This document shows positions 16,960 to 25,990 of a stretch of 64,000 bases of DNA, piece after piece. The stretch is from positions 1,922,001-1,986,000 of the forward strand of contig UGGS01000001.1 of assembly GCA_900450595.1 (NCBI GenBank), written 5' to 3'. The DNA is from [Flavobacterium] thermophilum (lineage in GTDB: Bacteria > Bacillota > Bacilli > Bacillales > Anoxybacillaceae). Under the pieces are notes generated by a model, which searched no databases, had not been told where the DNA came from, and saw nothing but the letters and a program-made list of their open reading frames with translations. The translations under genes and the position numbers were made by a program. Numbering within the stretch: position 1 is the stretch's first letter; each line of letters begins with the position of its first letter.

Positions 16960-17430
16960 CTACTCGCGGATGACGATCGTATCGGCAAACTGGTCGTGCA
17001 TTCCTTTTTTCTTTTCCGAAAAGGCGACAAACAAAAAGCCGACAAACAGCAATGTTTTGCTGATGAATTTGCCGATGACTTCGCGAAACAACACGGTCAG
17101 CCAGGTGAGCGGCCCTCCTTGTTCGTCGACGACTTTTAAACCGAACACCATCTTGCCGAGTGTCTGCCCGAACGCTTTCGTCATCAGCACAAAGTAGGCG
17201 TAAAAAACGACCGCCGCCGCCACCGAGGCCGGCGCAAACAACCCGTCCCGCTCAAGCGGCCAATCGAATAGGCGGAAAAGCGGCCAAACGACAAGCCGGT
17301 TGAGGCTCGAGACAACAATGACATCAAGGCAATACGCCCAAAAGCGAAGCCAAAACCCGCCGTAGCGGGGAGCGGGGTCCGCCGCATCACGGATGGACGC
17401 CGGCAGCGCCATCGATTGTGTGTCCTCCAT
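16960..17430 (-). CDS. yteJ: RDD-family membrane protein YteJ
   Basis: A 156-residue RDD protein. After a 20-residue cytoplasmic start it shows the RDD-type first segment (RYGGFWLRFWAYCLDVIVV), two more hydrophobic segments (about 68-84 and about 122-136) and the conserved GQTLGKMVFGLKVVD loop. It overlaps the sppA operon tail: 13 bp separate it from the sppA stop and its ribosome site (GGGGGGA) lies in that gap. YteJ is encoded with SppA in bacilli and in B. subtilis the pair is linked to lantibiotic resistance, with YteJ limiting SppA activity; that role is known only from B. subtilis. Confidence 0.88.
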   Translation of the reverse strand: MEDTQSMALPASIRDAADPAPRYGGFWLRFWAYCLDVIVVSSLNRLVVWPLFRLFDWPLERDGLFAPASVAAAVVFYAYFVLMTKAFGQTLGKMVFGLKVVDEQGGPLTWLTVLFREVIGKFISKTLLFVGFLFVAFSEKKKGMHDQFADTIVIRE

Positions 17431-17443
17431 TTCTTGATCCCCC

Positions 17444-18451
17444 CTATTCGGCGTACAAGTACATAAGCCGCGGCGAGGATGGGCGCGACAACAGGCGGAT
17501 GAGCCCGGCCGCCTCGCTGTCCGGCTTTATCTGGTTCGACACCATCTCAAAGAGAGAGCTCCACGGCGCATCGTTCACGTATTTTACCACTTGAGCGCCG
17601 GTTAAATGATGCTCTTTTTTGAGCGCAGCGATCGCGTCATCCAAGTAGCCGAACTCGTCGACAAGGTGGAGCGCCTTCGCCTGTCGCCCGTCATAAATGC
17701 GGCCGTCCGCCAGCTTGCGCACCGTATCTTCCGGCAGCTTTCTCCCTTTGGCTACCACATCAACAAACGCATCATACGAATCATTGATCAGCCGCTGCAA
17801 AATCTCCCGCTCCGCCTCGGTCATTTTGCGCGCCGGATTCATGAGGTCTTTGTACGGCCCGCTTTTGATCGTGACAAGCTCGACGCCGTACTTCTTTGCC
17901 AGCCCTTCATAGTTGACGCTTTGCATGATGACGCCGATGGAGCCGGTGATCGTCTCCGGGCTGGCGAAAATTTTATCGCCGGCCGCCGCGATATAGTAAC
18001 CGCCCGAGGCGGCCATGGTCCCCATCGATACATAAATCGGCTTGTTCGTCTTCTTTTTCAGCTTCATCAGCTGATCGTAAATTTCCGCGCTTTCCGCGAC
18101 ACCGCCGCCCGGCGAATTAATGCGCAAGATGATCGCTTTGACGTCTCGATCTTCCTTCGCCTGTTTGATCATTTGCAAAAACGTTTGGTGATTGTACTGT
18201 GATGAAGAAAGAAACGACTCCGCTTCCCCCGCATCTTGAATCACTCCGTTCACTTCCAACACTGCGATTTTTTTCAACGGGTCGCCCGCGGCGATGACTT
18301 CTTCGCTAAATGGCGACTCCATGAGCGCCAGCCACCTTTCCGACCAGCCGCCCGCCTTGTCGGACAAAAGAACGCCAACCGCCTGAACAAGCACGGAGAT
18401 CACAAACAAGGCGGCGGCGATGGCCAACGCCGTCCATCGTTTTCGATTCAT
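17444..18451 (-). CDS. sppA: Signal peptide peptidase SppA
   Basis: A 335-residue membrane-anchored S49 peptidase, the same length as B. subtilis SppA. One N-terminal membrane segment (about 7-29) leads to an extracytoplasmic catalytic domain with nucleophile Ser149 in GTMAASGGYY and general-base Lys201 in SGPYKDLMNP. It degrades leftover signal peptides and membrane-damaging peptides. Of two neighbouring ATGs the second (18451) is 6 bases from AAGGGGG and is chosen. It is cotranscribed with yteJ and divergent from nadF. Confidence 0.93.
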   Translation of the reverse strand: MNRKRWTALAIAAALFVISVLVQAVGVLLSDKAGGWSERWLALMESPFSEEVIAAGDPLKKIAVLEVNGVIQDAGEAESFLSSSQYNHQTFLQMIKQAKEDRDVKAIILRINSPGGGVAESAEIYDQLMKLKKKTNKPIYVSMGTMAASGGYYIAAAGDKIFASPETITGSIGVIMQSVNYEGLAKKYGVELVTIKSGPYKDLMNPARKMTEAEREILQRLINDSYDAFVDVVAKGRKLPEDTVRKLADGRIYDGRQAKALHLVDEFGYLDDAIAALKKEHHLTGAQVVKYVNDAPWSSLFEMVSNQIKPDSEAAGLIRLLSRPSSPRLMYLYAE

Positions 18452-18559
18452 CATCTTCCCCCTTTGCATCGGCTGCCCATATTTTTAGAATCGTGGCAAA
18501 CGTGGTACAATATTCATTGTACATCGATTCATTAAATGATGCCAGCAGGAGGGCAAAAC

Positions 18560-19363
18560 ATGGATATGGAACGCAACCGTCTTTATTTTTTTTATAAGCG
18601 CGACGACAAGCTCAGCGAACGGGTGAAGCCGCTCATGGAGCTGGCAGAGCGCGGGCCGTTTGTCGTCGTCGACGACTACCGGGAGGCAAACATCATCGTC
18701 AGCATCGGGGATGACGGCGCGTTTTTGCAGGCAGTGCGGCAGACGGGATTTCTTCCCGACCGTTTGTACGTCGGCGTGTCCGTCTTGCCGGCGCGCGGGT
18801 TTTACTGCGATTTCCATATTGACGACATTGATCATATGGTGGAAGCGGCGAAAAATTGGAAACTCGAAGTGCGGCGCTATCCCATTATCGAAGTGACGAT
18901 CGACGGCGCGGCTTCGTTTTTCTGCTTAAATGAATGTTCGATCCGCTCGCAAATCATCAAGACGATGGCGATCGACGTTTTCATCGACGACTTGCATTTC
19001 GAAACGTTCCGCGGCGACGGCATTATCGTATCGACGCCGACCGGCAGCACCGGCTACAATAAATCGGTGCACGGAGCGGTCATCGATCCGCTCCTGCCGT
19101 GCTTTCAGGTGAGCGAGCTCGCCTCGCTCAACAGCAACCGCTACCGGACGCTCGGCTCGCCGTTCATTTTGAGCGGCACGCGGACGTTGACGCTGAAAAT
19201 GTCAGAAGAAACGAGCCATTTTCCGATCATCGGCCTGGACAATGAAGCGCTCAGCATCCAACATATTGAGCGGATTGACATTCGTTTAAGCGACCGGGTG
19301 GTCAAAACGGTGCGCTTAAAAGATAATTCGTTTTGGGAGAAAGTGAAGCGCGTCTTTTTATAA
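18560..19363 (+). CDS. nadF: NAD kinase (second-type, YtdI/NadF)
   Basis: A 267-residue NAD kinase, the size of B. subtilis YtdI. It phosphorylates NAD to NADP. The diphosphate/metal loop reads SIGDDGAFL near residue 50, where most NAD kinases have GGDGT; the third-position Asp is kept. LNECSI (the NE/D motif) and STPTGSTGYNKS, the ribose/diphosphate-binding turn, are intact. The start is ATG 18560, 6 bases after AGGAGGG; a second ATG lies two codons on. It is divergent from sppA, and a TACAAT -10-like box is at about 18507. Confidence 0.92.
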   Translation: MDMERNRLYFFYKRDDKLSERVKPLMELAERGPFVVVDDYREANIIVSIGDDGAFLQAVRQTGFLPDRLYVGVSVLPARGFYCDFHIDDIDHMVEAAKNWKLEVRRYPIIEVTIDGAASFFCLNECSIRSQIIKTMAIDVFIDDLHFETFRGDGIIVSTPTGSTGYNKSVHGAVIDPLLPCFQVSELASLNSNRYRTLGSPFILSGTRTLTLKMSEETSHFPIIGLDNEALSIQHIERIDIRLSDRVVKTVRLKDNSFWEKVKRVFL

Positions 19364-19370
19364 ACCGCGC

Positions 19371-19530
19371 AAAAAGAGGCTGACCTAAAAGTGTGGCAAT
19401 GCTCCTATCTGGGGCAACATGAAAAATAGACCACCACGAAAAACCCGGTAAAACCAAGGGTTTCAGAGGTGGTCTCTTTCACATACTTCGGTTACATTTC
19501 ATCCAAAAGGGGCTTTTGAATCAGCTCCTT
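19371..19530. repeat. Degenerate mini-element (MITE-like) with inverted ends
   Basis: GAGGCTGACCTAAAAG (19376-19391) and CTTTTGAATCAGCTCC (19513-19528) are imperfect inverted ends (11 of 16 matches, 15 of 21 when extended). The enclosed 120 bp contains nested palindromes: AGACCACC/GGTGGTCT around AAACCC/GGGTTT (about 19427-19485). There is no open reading frame. It could be the deleted shell of an insertion sequence. It sits between nadF and the ytcI pseudogene. Confidence 0.45.
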
Positions 19531-19642
19531 CTTTTCCAGTGGGACGGACGGGCAAACGAAACGCCGCCGCTCCCGGCTTTTTTCGGCTCGGCGCTGCCTT
19601 CCCGCCGGGCAGCGCCGGATTGCGCTTCATTCGGATCCGCGC

Positions 19643-20305
19643 TTACGACGACCGGCCGGCGAGGCGCGCTTCCCGCTCGCGCAGCTCGACGCGGCGGATT
19701 TTGCCGGACGCCGTTTTCGGCAAGTCATTGACAAACTCAATTTTGCGCGGGTATTTGTACGGCGCTGTCAACTGTTTGACATGTTCTTGCAGCGCTGGAA
19801 TGAGAGACGGATCGTTTTGGTCGACCCCCTCGCGCAAGACGACGAACGCCTTGACGACATGGCCGCGCACTTCATCCGGGCTGGCGACAACGGCGCACTC
19901 TTTGACGGCTGGGTGTTTGACAAGCGCGTCCTCGACTTCAAACGGGCCGATCGTATAGCCGGCGCTGATGATGATGTCATCGCCGCGCCCCTCAAACCAA
20001 AAATAGCCGTCCTCGTCTTTTCGCGCCTTGTCTCCGGTGATATAGTAGTCGCCGCGGAATTGCATCGCCGTCCGCTCCGGATCTTTGTAGTAATATTTGA
20101 ACAACGCCGGCGTTTCGACGTGGACGGCGATATCGCCGACAACGCCGACCGGGCACGGCTCGCCGTTTTCATCGATAATCTCGCGCGTTTCCCCCTGCTC
20201 GTTTTCTCATTTTAACGCGATTCGGTCTGGATCGGCCGCCGCGTGCCTTTCCATTTCCGATGTTAAATTGTACCGCTCGGGCGCGATCAAGTCTTCCCGT
20301 CTCAT
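19643..20305 (-). pseudogene. ytcI: Acyl-CoA synthetase pseudogene (ytcI remnant): internal deletion plus nonsense codon
   Basis: Two ends of an AMP-forming acyl-CoA synthetase are joined in one frame. The N-terminus runs from ATG 20305 (MRREDLIAPERYNLTSEMER) through 32 codons to TGA 20209-20207, where TGG (Trp) is likely in the ancestor. After nine more codons the sequence jumps to the C-terminal half (IDENGEPCPVGVVGDIAV), which continues to GKIRRVELREREARLAGRSS. About 330 residues, including the AMP-binding P-loop, are missing. Promoter and ribosome site (GGGGGAG) survive. A C-terminal fragment from about 20104 remains open but cannot adenylate substrates. Confidence 0.85.
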
Positions 20306-20351
20306 CGTTTCTCCCCCTGTTCCTCGTTCGTTTGCCGGCGTCGGCATTTCT

Positions 20352-20380
20352 ATTATACAAAATAGTTATTATATTTTGAA
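20352..20380 (-). promoter_or_regulatory. Surviving promoter of the ytcI pseudogene
   Basis: TTCAAA (minus, 20380-20375) and TATAAT (20357-20352) are spaced 17 bp apart. Confidence 0.6.
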
Positions 20381-20392
20381 TAATTTTTTGAC

Positions 20393-20421
20393 ATAAAAGC
20401 GGCGGGGGCATCCCCCGCCGC
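20393..20421 (-). terminator. Terminator after the spore protein gene
   Basis: A perfect 10-bp stem GCGGCGGGGG/CCCCCGCCGC with a 3-base loop is followed on the minus strand by TTTTATG. Confidence 0.85.
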
Positions 20422-20438
20422 GAAGCCATCATATGAAA

Positions 20439-20642
20439 TTAGAATTGGCGTGCGCCGCCCAATTGTTGTTGCGCCATGGCAACGAGGCGTTTCGTGATCT
20501 CGCCGCCGACCGAACCGTTGGCGCGAGAAGTCGTGTCAGCGCCTAAGTTGACGCCAAATTCTTGAGCGATTTCGTATTTCATTTGTTCGAGCGCTTGTTG
20601 GGCACCCGGAACAAGCAATTGATTGTTGTTGTTGCGTGCCAT
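20439..20642 (-). CDS. Alpha/beta-type small acid-soluble spore protein
   Basis: A 67-residue SASP that coats and protects spore DNA. The germination protease site lies in the YEIAQEFGV segment, and the second conserved block is [16 protein letters not shown]. The N-terminus is Asn/Gln rich ([20 protein letters not shown]). It is in the sspA position of B. subtilis (next to thiI), but these paralogues cannot be assigned by name from one window. The ribosome site is AAGGAGGTGA, and a SigG-type promoter precedes it. Confidence 0.96.
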   Translation of the reverse strand: MARNNNNQLLVPGAQQALEQMKYEIAQEFGVNLGADTTSRANGSVGGEITKRLVAMAQQQLGGARQF

Positions 20643-20665
20643 CTGTTTTCACCTCCTTGTACGTA

Positions 20666-20696
20666 TAGAATGTGTGAAAACAGACGGCGATATGCA
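20666..20696 (-). promoter_or_regulatory. SigG-type forespore promoter for the spore protein gene
   Basis: TGCATA (minus, 20696-20691) and CATTCTA (20672-20666) are 18 bp apart, fitting the SigG pattern GHATR-N18-CATNNTA. It is 24 bp before the start codon. Confidence 0.75.
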
Positions 20697-20722
20697 GCAA
20701 CGCTTCTGGTAAATTTTGAGAT

Positions 20723-21934
20723 TTAGAACAATCCGGCGAACTCGTCAGTCCGTCCGTTTTCTTCGTCAATCACCATCGTTTCCGTCTCGTTGACCGCCTT
20801 CTCGAGCAGTGGGGCGAGATCCAGTTCGCGCTCATACTGGAGCACTTTCTCTTTTTTCGGTTTCGTTTTCGGCGCCCGCGGCGTAAAAATGGTGCAGCAG
20901 TCTTCGTATGGAAGAATTGAAATATCATGGGTGTCAATGCGCTTCGCCATCTCGATGATTTCCATTTTATCCATCGAGATGAGCGGGCGCAAAACTGGTG
21001 TGTTCGTCACTTCATTGATGACGTACATGCTCTCGAGCGTCTGGCTCGCCACTTGGCCGAGGCTTTCGCCAGTGACGATCGCCAGCGCCCGGTGGCGGCG
21101 GCGCAAAGCGTCCGTAATGGCCAGCATCGCCCGCCGGGTGGAAATGAGCGAATACTCGTTCGGCACCCCTTGGTAAATGGCTTGCTGCACTTCGGTAAAC
21201 GGCACGATATGCAGCTTGATCGTTCCGCCGTACACCGTCAGCTTCCGCACCAAGTCAATGACTTTTTGCTTCGCTCGCTCGCTTGTATACGGCGGGCTGA
21301 AAAAGTGGACGGCCTCAATTTCCAAGCCGCGCTTCATCGCCAAATACCCGGCAACCGGGCTGTCGATGCCGCCGGAAAGCATAAGCATCGCCTTGCCGCT
21401 CGTCCCGACCGGCAGGCCGCCGGCGCCGAAAATGTCGCGGCATGTGACGTACGTGCCGTCTTGGCGCACCTCGACGCGCACGTCAATGTCCGGTTCACGC
21501 ACGTTGACGGTCAGGCCGTCCGTCTGCCGCAAAATGTGCGCCCCGATTTCATGGTTCAACTCATCGCTCCGGTAGGGAAACTGCTTATTGACGCGGCGGG
21601 CGCTCACTTTAAATGTTTTTCCGTTGTGCGGCAGCTGCCGTACGGCGGCGAGCGCCGTTTCTTTGATCGCTGCCAGGTCGTTTTCGCATTTCATCGCCAG
21701 GCTGAACGAATGGATGCCAAACACCGTTTTCAGCTTGTCGATGATCGGCTCGTGCGGCTCACCGTTTAATAAAATGTACATCCGGTCGCGCATATATTCA
21801 ATCTGAATACGGGGAAACGCCCGCAGCTTACGGGCGATGTTTTGTTTCAGCCGCCGCACGAACACATTGCGGTTTTTCCCTTTCGTCGTCATTTCACCGT
21901 AGCGGATTAAAATGCGGTCGTACTTCATTTCCAT
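20723..21934 (-). CDS. thiI: tRNA 4-thiouridine synthase / sulfurtransferase ThiI
   Basis: A 403-residue ThiI with an N-terminal ferredoxin-like region, a THUMP domain (about 60-165) and a PP-loop ATPase domain with LSGGIDSPVAG near residue 185. It adenylates U8 of tRNA for thiolation. It ends without the rhodanese domain of E. coli ThiI; a Cys pair is present in PYEDCCTIF. The start ATG lies one base beyond the desulfurase TGA, so the pair is translationally coupled. A second ATG two codons on is also possible. Confidence 0.95.
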   Translation of the reverse strand: MEMKYDRILIRYGEMTTKGKNRNVFVRRLKQNIARKLRAFPRIQIEYMRDRMYILLNGEPHEPIIDKLKTVFGIHSFSLAMKCENDLAAIKETALAAVRQLPHNGKTFKVSARRVNKQFPYRSDELNHEIGAHILRQTDGLTVNVREPDIDVRVEVRQDGTYVTCRDIFGAGGLPVGTSGKAMLMLSGGIDSPVAGYLAMKRGLEIEAVHFFSPPYTSERAKQKVIDLVRKLTVYGGTIKLHIVPFTEVQQAIYQGVPNEYSLISTRRAMLAITDALRRRHRALAIVTGESLGQVASQTLESMYVINEVTNTPVLRPLISMDKMEIIEMAKRIDTHDISILPYEDCCTIFTPRAPKTKPKKEKVLQYERELDLAPLLEKAVNETETMVIDEENGRTDEFAGLF

Positions 21935-21935
21935 G

Positions 21936-23081
21936 TCATCCTGTTACCTCGCTTAACGTTTTGATCGCCTGCCTGATGGCGGCCACCGCTGGCGCGATCT
22001 CTTCTTGCGTATTGTCAAACGACAGGCTGATGCGGATGCCGCGCTCGGCCCGGTCTTCGCCCAATCCCATCGCCAGCAGCGTTTTGCTCGGCGCCTTTTT
22101 TTTCGACGAGCAGGCCGAGGTCGTCGAGACGTAAACGCCGCTTTTCTCAAGCTCATGAACGAACACTTCCGGCTTCAGGCCGGGCTTTAAGGAAAAGTTG
22201 ATGATATGCGGAGCGGCGCCGTCGCGCGGCGTGTTGATCGCAATGTCCGGAACGGCCGCGAGCGCTTCCAGCCACTTGTCTTTGAGCTCCTTGAGCCGGC
22301 CGATGTCCCGCTCATACCGCTCCATGGCAAGGCGGAGCGCTTTGGCCATCGCGACGATGGCGGCGACATTTTCCGTGCCGGATCGGAGCCGCATTTCTTG
22401 GCCGCCGCCGGCCAACAGCGGCATCAGACGGACGCCTTCGCGGACGTACAGCGCACCGGCGCCGCGCAGCCCGTGAAATTTATGGGCCGATATCGTGCAT
22501 AAATCAACGCCCGCTCGCTGCAAATCGAGCGGCACTTTGCTGATGCCTTGCACCCGGTCGACGTGAAACAGCGTTTTCGGATAGCGGGCCAAAAGCGCGC
22601 CGATTTCTTCGATCGGCTGCACGGTGCCAACCTCGTTGTTCACATGCATGACCGAAACGAGAATCGTATCGTCGCGCAACGCACGCTCCACTTGTTTGGC
22701 CGACACTCTTCCGTCCCGGTCGACCGGCAAATACGTCACCTCAAAGCCGAGCTCTTCAAGCTGGCGGCACGGCTCGGCGACGGACGGATGCTCGATTTCC
22801 GTCGTAATGATGTGCCGGCCGCGCTGCCGATACTGCCAGGCGACGCCTTTAATGGCCAAATTGTTTGCCTCGGTCCCGCCCGAGGTGAACACGATTTCGC
22901 CCGGCTTGACGCGCAGCATGGCGGCGACTTGTTCACGCGCCTGCGCGAGCAGCCGCTCCGCCTTCATGCCGAGCCCATGAAGGGAAGACGGGTTGGCGAA
23001 ATAGCTGGATGCGACCGCAACGAACGAATCGATCGCTTCCGGAAACGGCTTCGTCGTCGCGCTGTTGTCAAGATAAATCAT
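21936..23081 (-). CDS. Cysteine desulfurase (NifS/IscS type) dedicated to ThiI
   Basis: A 381-residue fold-type I PLP enzyme, the length of B. subtilis YtbJ (NifZ), the desulfurase that feeds ThiI. The PLP lysine is in SAHKFHG, HVDRVQ is the cofactor-stacking region, and the persulfide Cys is in STTSACSSKKK. The start was set at MIYLDNSATT, 9 bases after GGAGG; an earlier in-frame ATG lies on the Shine-Dalgarno itself. It is followed directly by thiI. Confidence 0.94.
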   Translation of the reverse strand: MIYLDNSATTKPFPEAIDSFVAVASSYFANPSSLHGLGMKAERLLAQAREQVAAMLRVKPGEIVFTSGGTEANNLAIKGVAWQYRQRGRHIITTEIEHPSVAEPCRQLEELGFEVTYLPVDRDGRVSAKQVERALRDDTILVSVMHVNNEVGTVQPIEEIGALLARYPKTLFHVDRVQGISKVPLDLQRAGVDLCTISAHKFHGLRGAGALYVREGVRLMPLLAGGGQEMRLRSGTENVAAIVAMAKALRLAMERYERDIGRLKELKDKWLEALAAVPDIAINTPRDGAAPHIINFSLKPGLKPEVFVHELEKSGVYVSTTSACSSKKKAPSKTLLAMGLGEDRAERGIRISLSFDNTQEEIAPAVAAIRQAIKTLSEVTG

Positions 23082-23186
23082 CGTTTCCATCCTCCGCTCG
23101 TCATCGGCAAATGTACACATAACCATATCATATAAAAGCAGACTGAAAACAGCAACGAAAACACACACGCATTTACAGTATCCGCC

Positions 23187-23232
23187 AAAAACCCGATAAA
23201 TATCGGCCGAAACCGATATTTATCGGGTTTTT
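23187..23232 (-). terminator. Terminator after ezrA with a 20-bp perfect stem
   Basis: AAAAACCCGATAAATATCGG pairs perfectly with its complement at 23213-23232 around a six-base loop. TTTTTGG ends the minus-strand copy. It lies two bases past the ezrA stop. Confidence 0.9.
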
Positions 23233-23234
23233 GC

Positions 23235-24938
23235 TCACGATTGTTGATCGTTGTCCGCCTGCCACAGCTGCCGCACGCGGTCGAACGCGCCCGGCTCGAC
23301 TTTCTCCACCGTCGCCACCGCCTGCCGGAGCGCTTCCTCGTAATCGTAATGACGGAACAAAAATTCGGCCTCTTCAAGCCCTTTATGCACCTCCGGATAA
23401 CGGCGGCGATAGCGGTTGCCGTACTGAATCGTCCGCTCGGCCAAGGCGGCCTGCTCGATCATTTCGACCGTCCGCTCATGCAGCCGCTCGACGGCCGCCT
23501 TCGCTTCTTCGAGCGCCCCGTCGACCGCCGGCATGTGAAGCGGCTTTTCTTCAAGGCGGGCGGCGACGGCCTGCAAGCTCGTTTTGGCCTCTGCAAGCTC
23601 ATGTGAATAAGACTCCGGCAGCCCCGGCAGCCGGCTTTTTTGCACGAGGCGAACCGCTTCGGACAACATTTTCCGCATGTCATCAAGCTTTTCGCGGGCG
23701 ATCAGTTCATCTTTGCGCAGCGTCTGCAGCATGCGGCGAAACTGTTCATGCTCCTCTTTCATCATGTCGATTTGGGATGTAAGCTGCTCGAGCTCCTCGC
23801 GCAGCAGCGAATACGCCGTTTTCGCCTCGGCGGCGCGGTCGTGGATGAGCCAAAACCGCTTTTGCAGCTTTTGCAGCTGCTTTTCAATGCTTCGGTATTT
23901 TTCCACGTCCCCCGGCGGCAGATGATAGCTTTGCTGGACGAACAGCGCTTCCGCCCCCGTCTCCTTCGCCGCGGCGGCGAGCTCCTCAAGCATGCCGCCA
24001 ATGCGCGGCATTTCCGTTTGCACGTACTGATGGGCCAGCACTTCCTGCTCAAGCGAATCATACAGCGCCTCGATTTCTTCTTTCAGCCCGGCGAGCATCT
24101 GCTTCGCCTCTTCAATGCGCAGTTCGCCGATCATCGCCAAACAGTGCTGAATTTTTTCCTGCTTTTCCGCAAGCGCGCGCTCGATGTCCAAGTGGTCGAG
24201 AATGTACCCGCTTTGCTCCATTTCCCGATAGCCGTCGGCGAGCTCGGCAAGCTGGGCGGGAAGCGATGTTTGGCACTCGCCAAGCAGTGCCGGGATGTCC
24301 TCCATCATCGCGGCGAGGCGGTTCAGCTCCTGCTTGAGCGCCAGCACGACGTCGCGCGCTGCCAAATAGTTTCCGGCTTCTGTCAACTCGGCAAACAACT
24401 GAAATTGCTTTTCCGCCTCAGCCAACCGGACGTCCAGCAGATCGGCGGCCGCCCCGAACGTATACCGATAGGCGAGCAGCGTTTTTTTGGCTTCCCGGTG
24501 CGCGGTGCGCAGCTCTTCGATTTCGACCCGGCTTTGTTCCTCGCTGCCGATCAGCTCGTTGACTTCGCAAATGATTTGCTGAATTTCTTCCTCCACGCGC
24601 CGGAGTGCGTCCGCCGTTTGCCCGAGCAGCCGGCGCGCCTTTCGATACCGGTATTTGTCCAACAGCGTTTCGGCGTCAAACAGCTGCTCCTCGACGTTCG
24701 GCAGCTTGACGGCCACGATGTCATCCCACTGTTGGCGCCAGCGCTCAAACAACTGCTCCGTCTCCCCGGTCATGTTCAGCTGTTTCACCTTGGCAAGCTC
24801 ATCCGGCACCGGTTCATTCATCAACCGGATTTTCCACTCTTCAAGCCCGTCGATTTCCCGGTACATCCGCTTTCGGCGCAGATGATTATATCCAATTGCT
24901 CCTGCCGCAAGGAGCAGAATAACCCACACGATTCCCAT
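23235..24938 (-). CDS. ezrA: Septation ring formation regulator EzrA
   Basis: A 567-residue membrane-anchored coiled-coil protein (B. subtilis EzrA 562). One N-terminal membrane helix (about 2-19, [19 protein letters not shown]) is followed by long spectrin-like helical repeats rich in Glu, Gln and Leu over the whole remainder. EzrA modulates FtsZ ring formation and shuttles penicillin-binding proteins between side wall and septum. The start is ATG 24938 with AAGGGGG about 9 bases upstream. It is divergent from hisJ. Confidence 0.95.
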   Translation of the reverse strand: MGIVWVILLLAAGAIGYNHLRRKRMYREIDGLEEWKIRLMNEPVPDELAKVKQLNMTGETEQLFERWRQQWDDIVAVKLPNVEEQLFDAETLLDKYRYRKARRLLGQTADALRRVEEEIQQIICEVNELIGSEEQSRVEIEELRTAHREAKKTLLAYRYTFGAAADLLDVRLAEAEKQFQLFAELTEAGNYLAARDVVLALKQELNRLAAMMEDIPALLGECQTSLPAQLAELADGYREMEQSGYILDHLDIERALAEKQEKIQHCLAMIGELRIEEAKQMLAGLKEEIEALYDSLEQEVLAHQYVQTEMPRIGGMLEELAAAAKETGAEALFVQQSYHLPPGDVEKYRSIEKQLQKLQKRFWLIHDRAAEAKTAYSLLREELEQLTSQIDMMKEEHEQFRRMLQTLRKDELIAREKLDDMRKMLSEAVRLVQKSRLPGLPESYSHELAEAKTSLQAVAARLEEKPLHMPAVDGALEEAKAAVERLHERTVEMIEQAALAERTIQYGNRYRRRYPEVHKGLEEAEFLFRHYDYEEALRQAVATVEKVEPGAFDRVRQLWQADNDQQS

Positions 24939-25130
24939 CCGCTAATGCCCCCTTGCACTCAAGCTACTTCGAAGTGAATGAAAATGGCGGAGAAGGCAAA
25001 CATATATATTTTTCAATGTTTTTATGATACCATGTTATCGACATTTTTTGACCAAAATTTTTATTTTTTTTACAAGAATCTTCAATTGGTTTGCTGTGAT
25101 ACAATGATGGAAGGAAAGGGGGAACCCGCT

Positions 25131-25955
25131 TTGCGCGACGGCCACATTCACACACCGTTTTGCCCGCACGGGAGCCGCGATCCGCTCGAGCAGTATGTCG
25201 AACGGGCCATCGCCCTCGGCTATACCGATATTTCCTTCACCGAACATGCGCCGCTGCCGGAACGGTTTCTTGACCCGACGCCGGAGCAGGACAGCGCCAT
25301 GGCGCGCGGTGCATTGGAGCGGTATTTGGCGGCCATCGCTGATGTCAAAGCGCGCTACCGCCATGACATTACGATCCGCGTCGGGCTTGAGGTCGACTTT
25401 ATCCCCGGCTTTGAGGATGAGACCGCCAAACTGCTCGATGAAGTCGGCCCGCTCCTTGACGACAGCATTTTATCGGTTCATTTTTTGGCGCACAACGGCC
25501 AATACGTATGCCTCGATTACAGCGCCGACATGTTTGCCGGCATCGTCCGCCTGTTCGGCTCGGTCGAGCGCGTGCACGCCGCCTATTACGAAACGGTGCG
25601 CCAGTCCATCCGCGCCGACCTTGGCCGCTATAAGCCGCGGCGCATCGGCCATATGACGCTTGTGCGCAAGTTTTGGCGCCGCTTTCCGTGCCGGGAGCCG
25701 ATGACGGAGCGCATGTTGGCCATTCTTGACGACATCGAGCAGTTCGGCTATGAAATCGACTACAACGGCGCCGGCGCTGCCAAACCGCTCTGCCGTGAGC
25801 CGTACCCGCCCAACCACCTGATCGCTGAGGCGCATCGGCGCGGCATTCCGATCGTGTACGGTTCAGACGCCCACCGCGCCGCCGACTTGCATCAAGGACG
25901 GGGCGTCATGGACGGCGAGGCGCTTTCCGTTGGCAGCCGTCGGACGTCATCTTAA
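25131..25955 (+). CDS. hisJ: Histidinol-phosphatase HisJ (PHP family)
   Basis: A 274-residue PHP-domain phosphatase for the penultimate step of histidine synthesis (B. subtilis HisJ 268). Metal ligands are visible in DGHIHTPFCPHG at the N-terminus, FTEHAPLP near residue 40, and YGSDAH near 245. The start is taken as TTG 25131: it is 8 bases after AAGGGGG, gives the family N-terminus LRDGHIHT, and lies beyond the extended -10 TGATACAAT (25098-25105), so in-frame ATGs at about 25103-25108 would sit at or before the transcript start. The gene is remote from the his operon, as in B. subtilis. Confidence 0.9.
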   Translation: MRDGHIHTPFCPHGSRDPLEQYVERAIALGYTDISFTEHAPLPERFLDPTPEQDSAMARGALERYLAAIADVKARYRHDITIRVGLEVDFIPGFEDETAKLLDEVGPLLDDSILSVHFLAHNGQYVCLDYSADMFAGIVRLFGSVERVHAAYYETVRQSIRADLGRYKPRRIGHMTLVRKFWRRFPCREPMTERMLAILDDIEQFGYEIDYNGAGAAKPLCREPYPPNHLIAEAHRRGIPIVYGSDAHRAADLHQGRGVMDGEALSVGSRRTSS

Positions 25956-25990
25956 AATGAGCGAAAACAAATTCAAGGAGGCATGTTCCG

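Noticed and set aside
23640..24977. 445-codon plus-strand frame opposite ezrA
   Set aside because: Shadow of the ezrA codons: no ribosome site, Leu/Phe/Arg-rich artefact of reversed coiled-coil codons.
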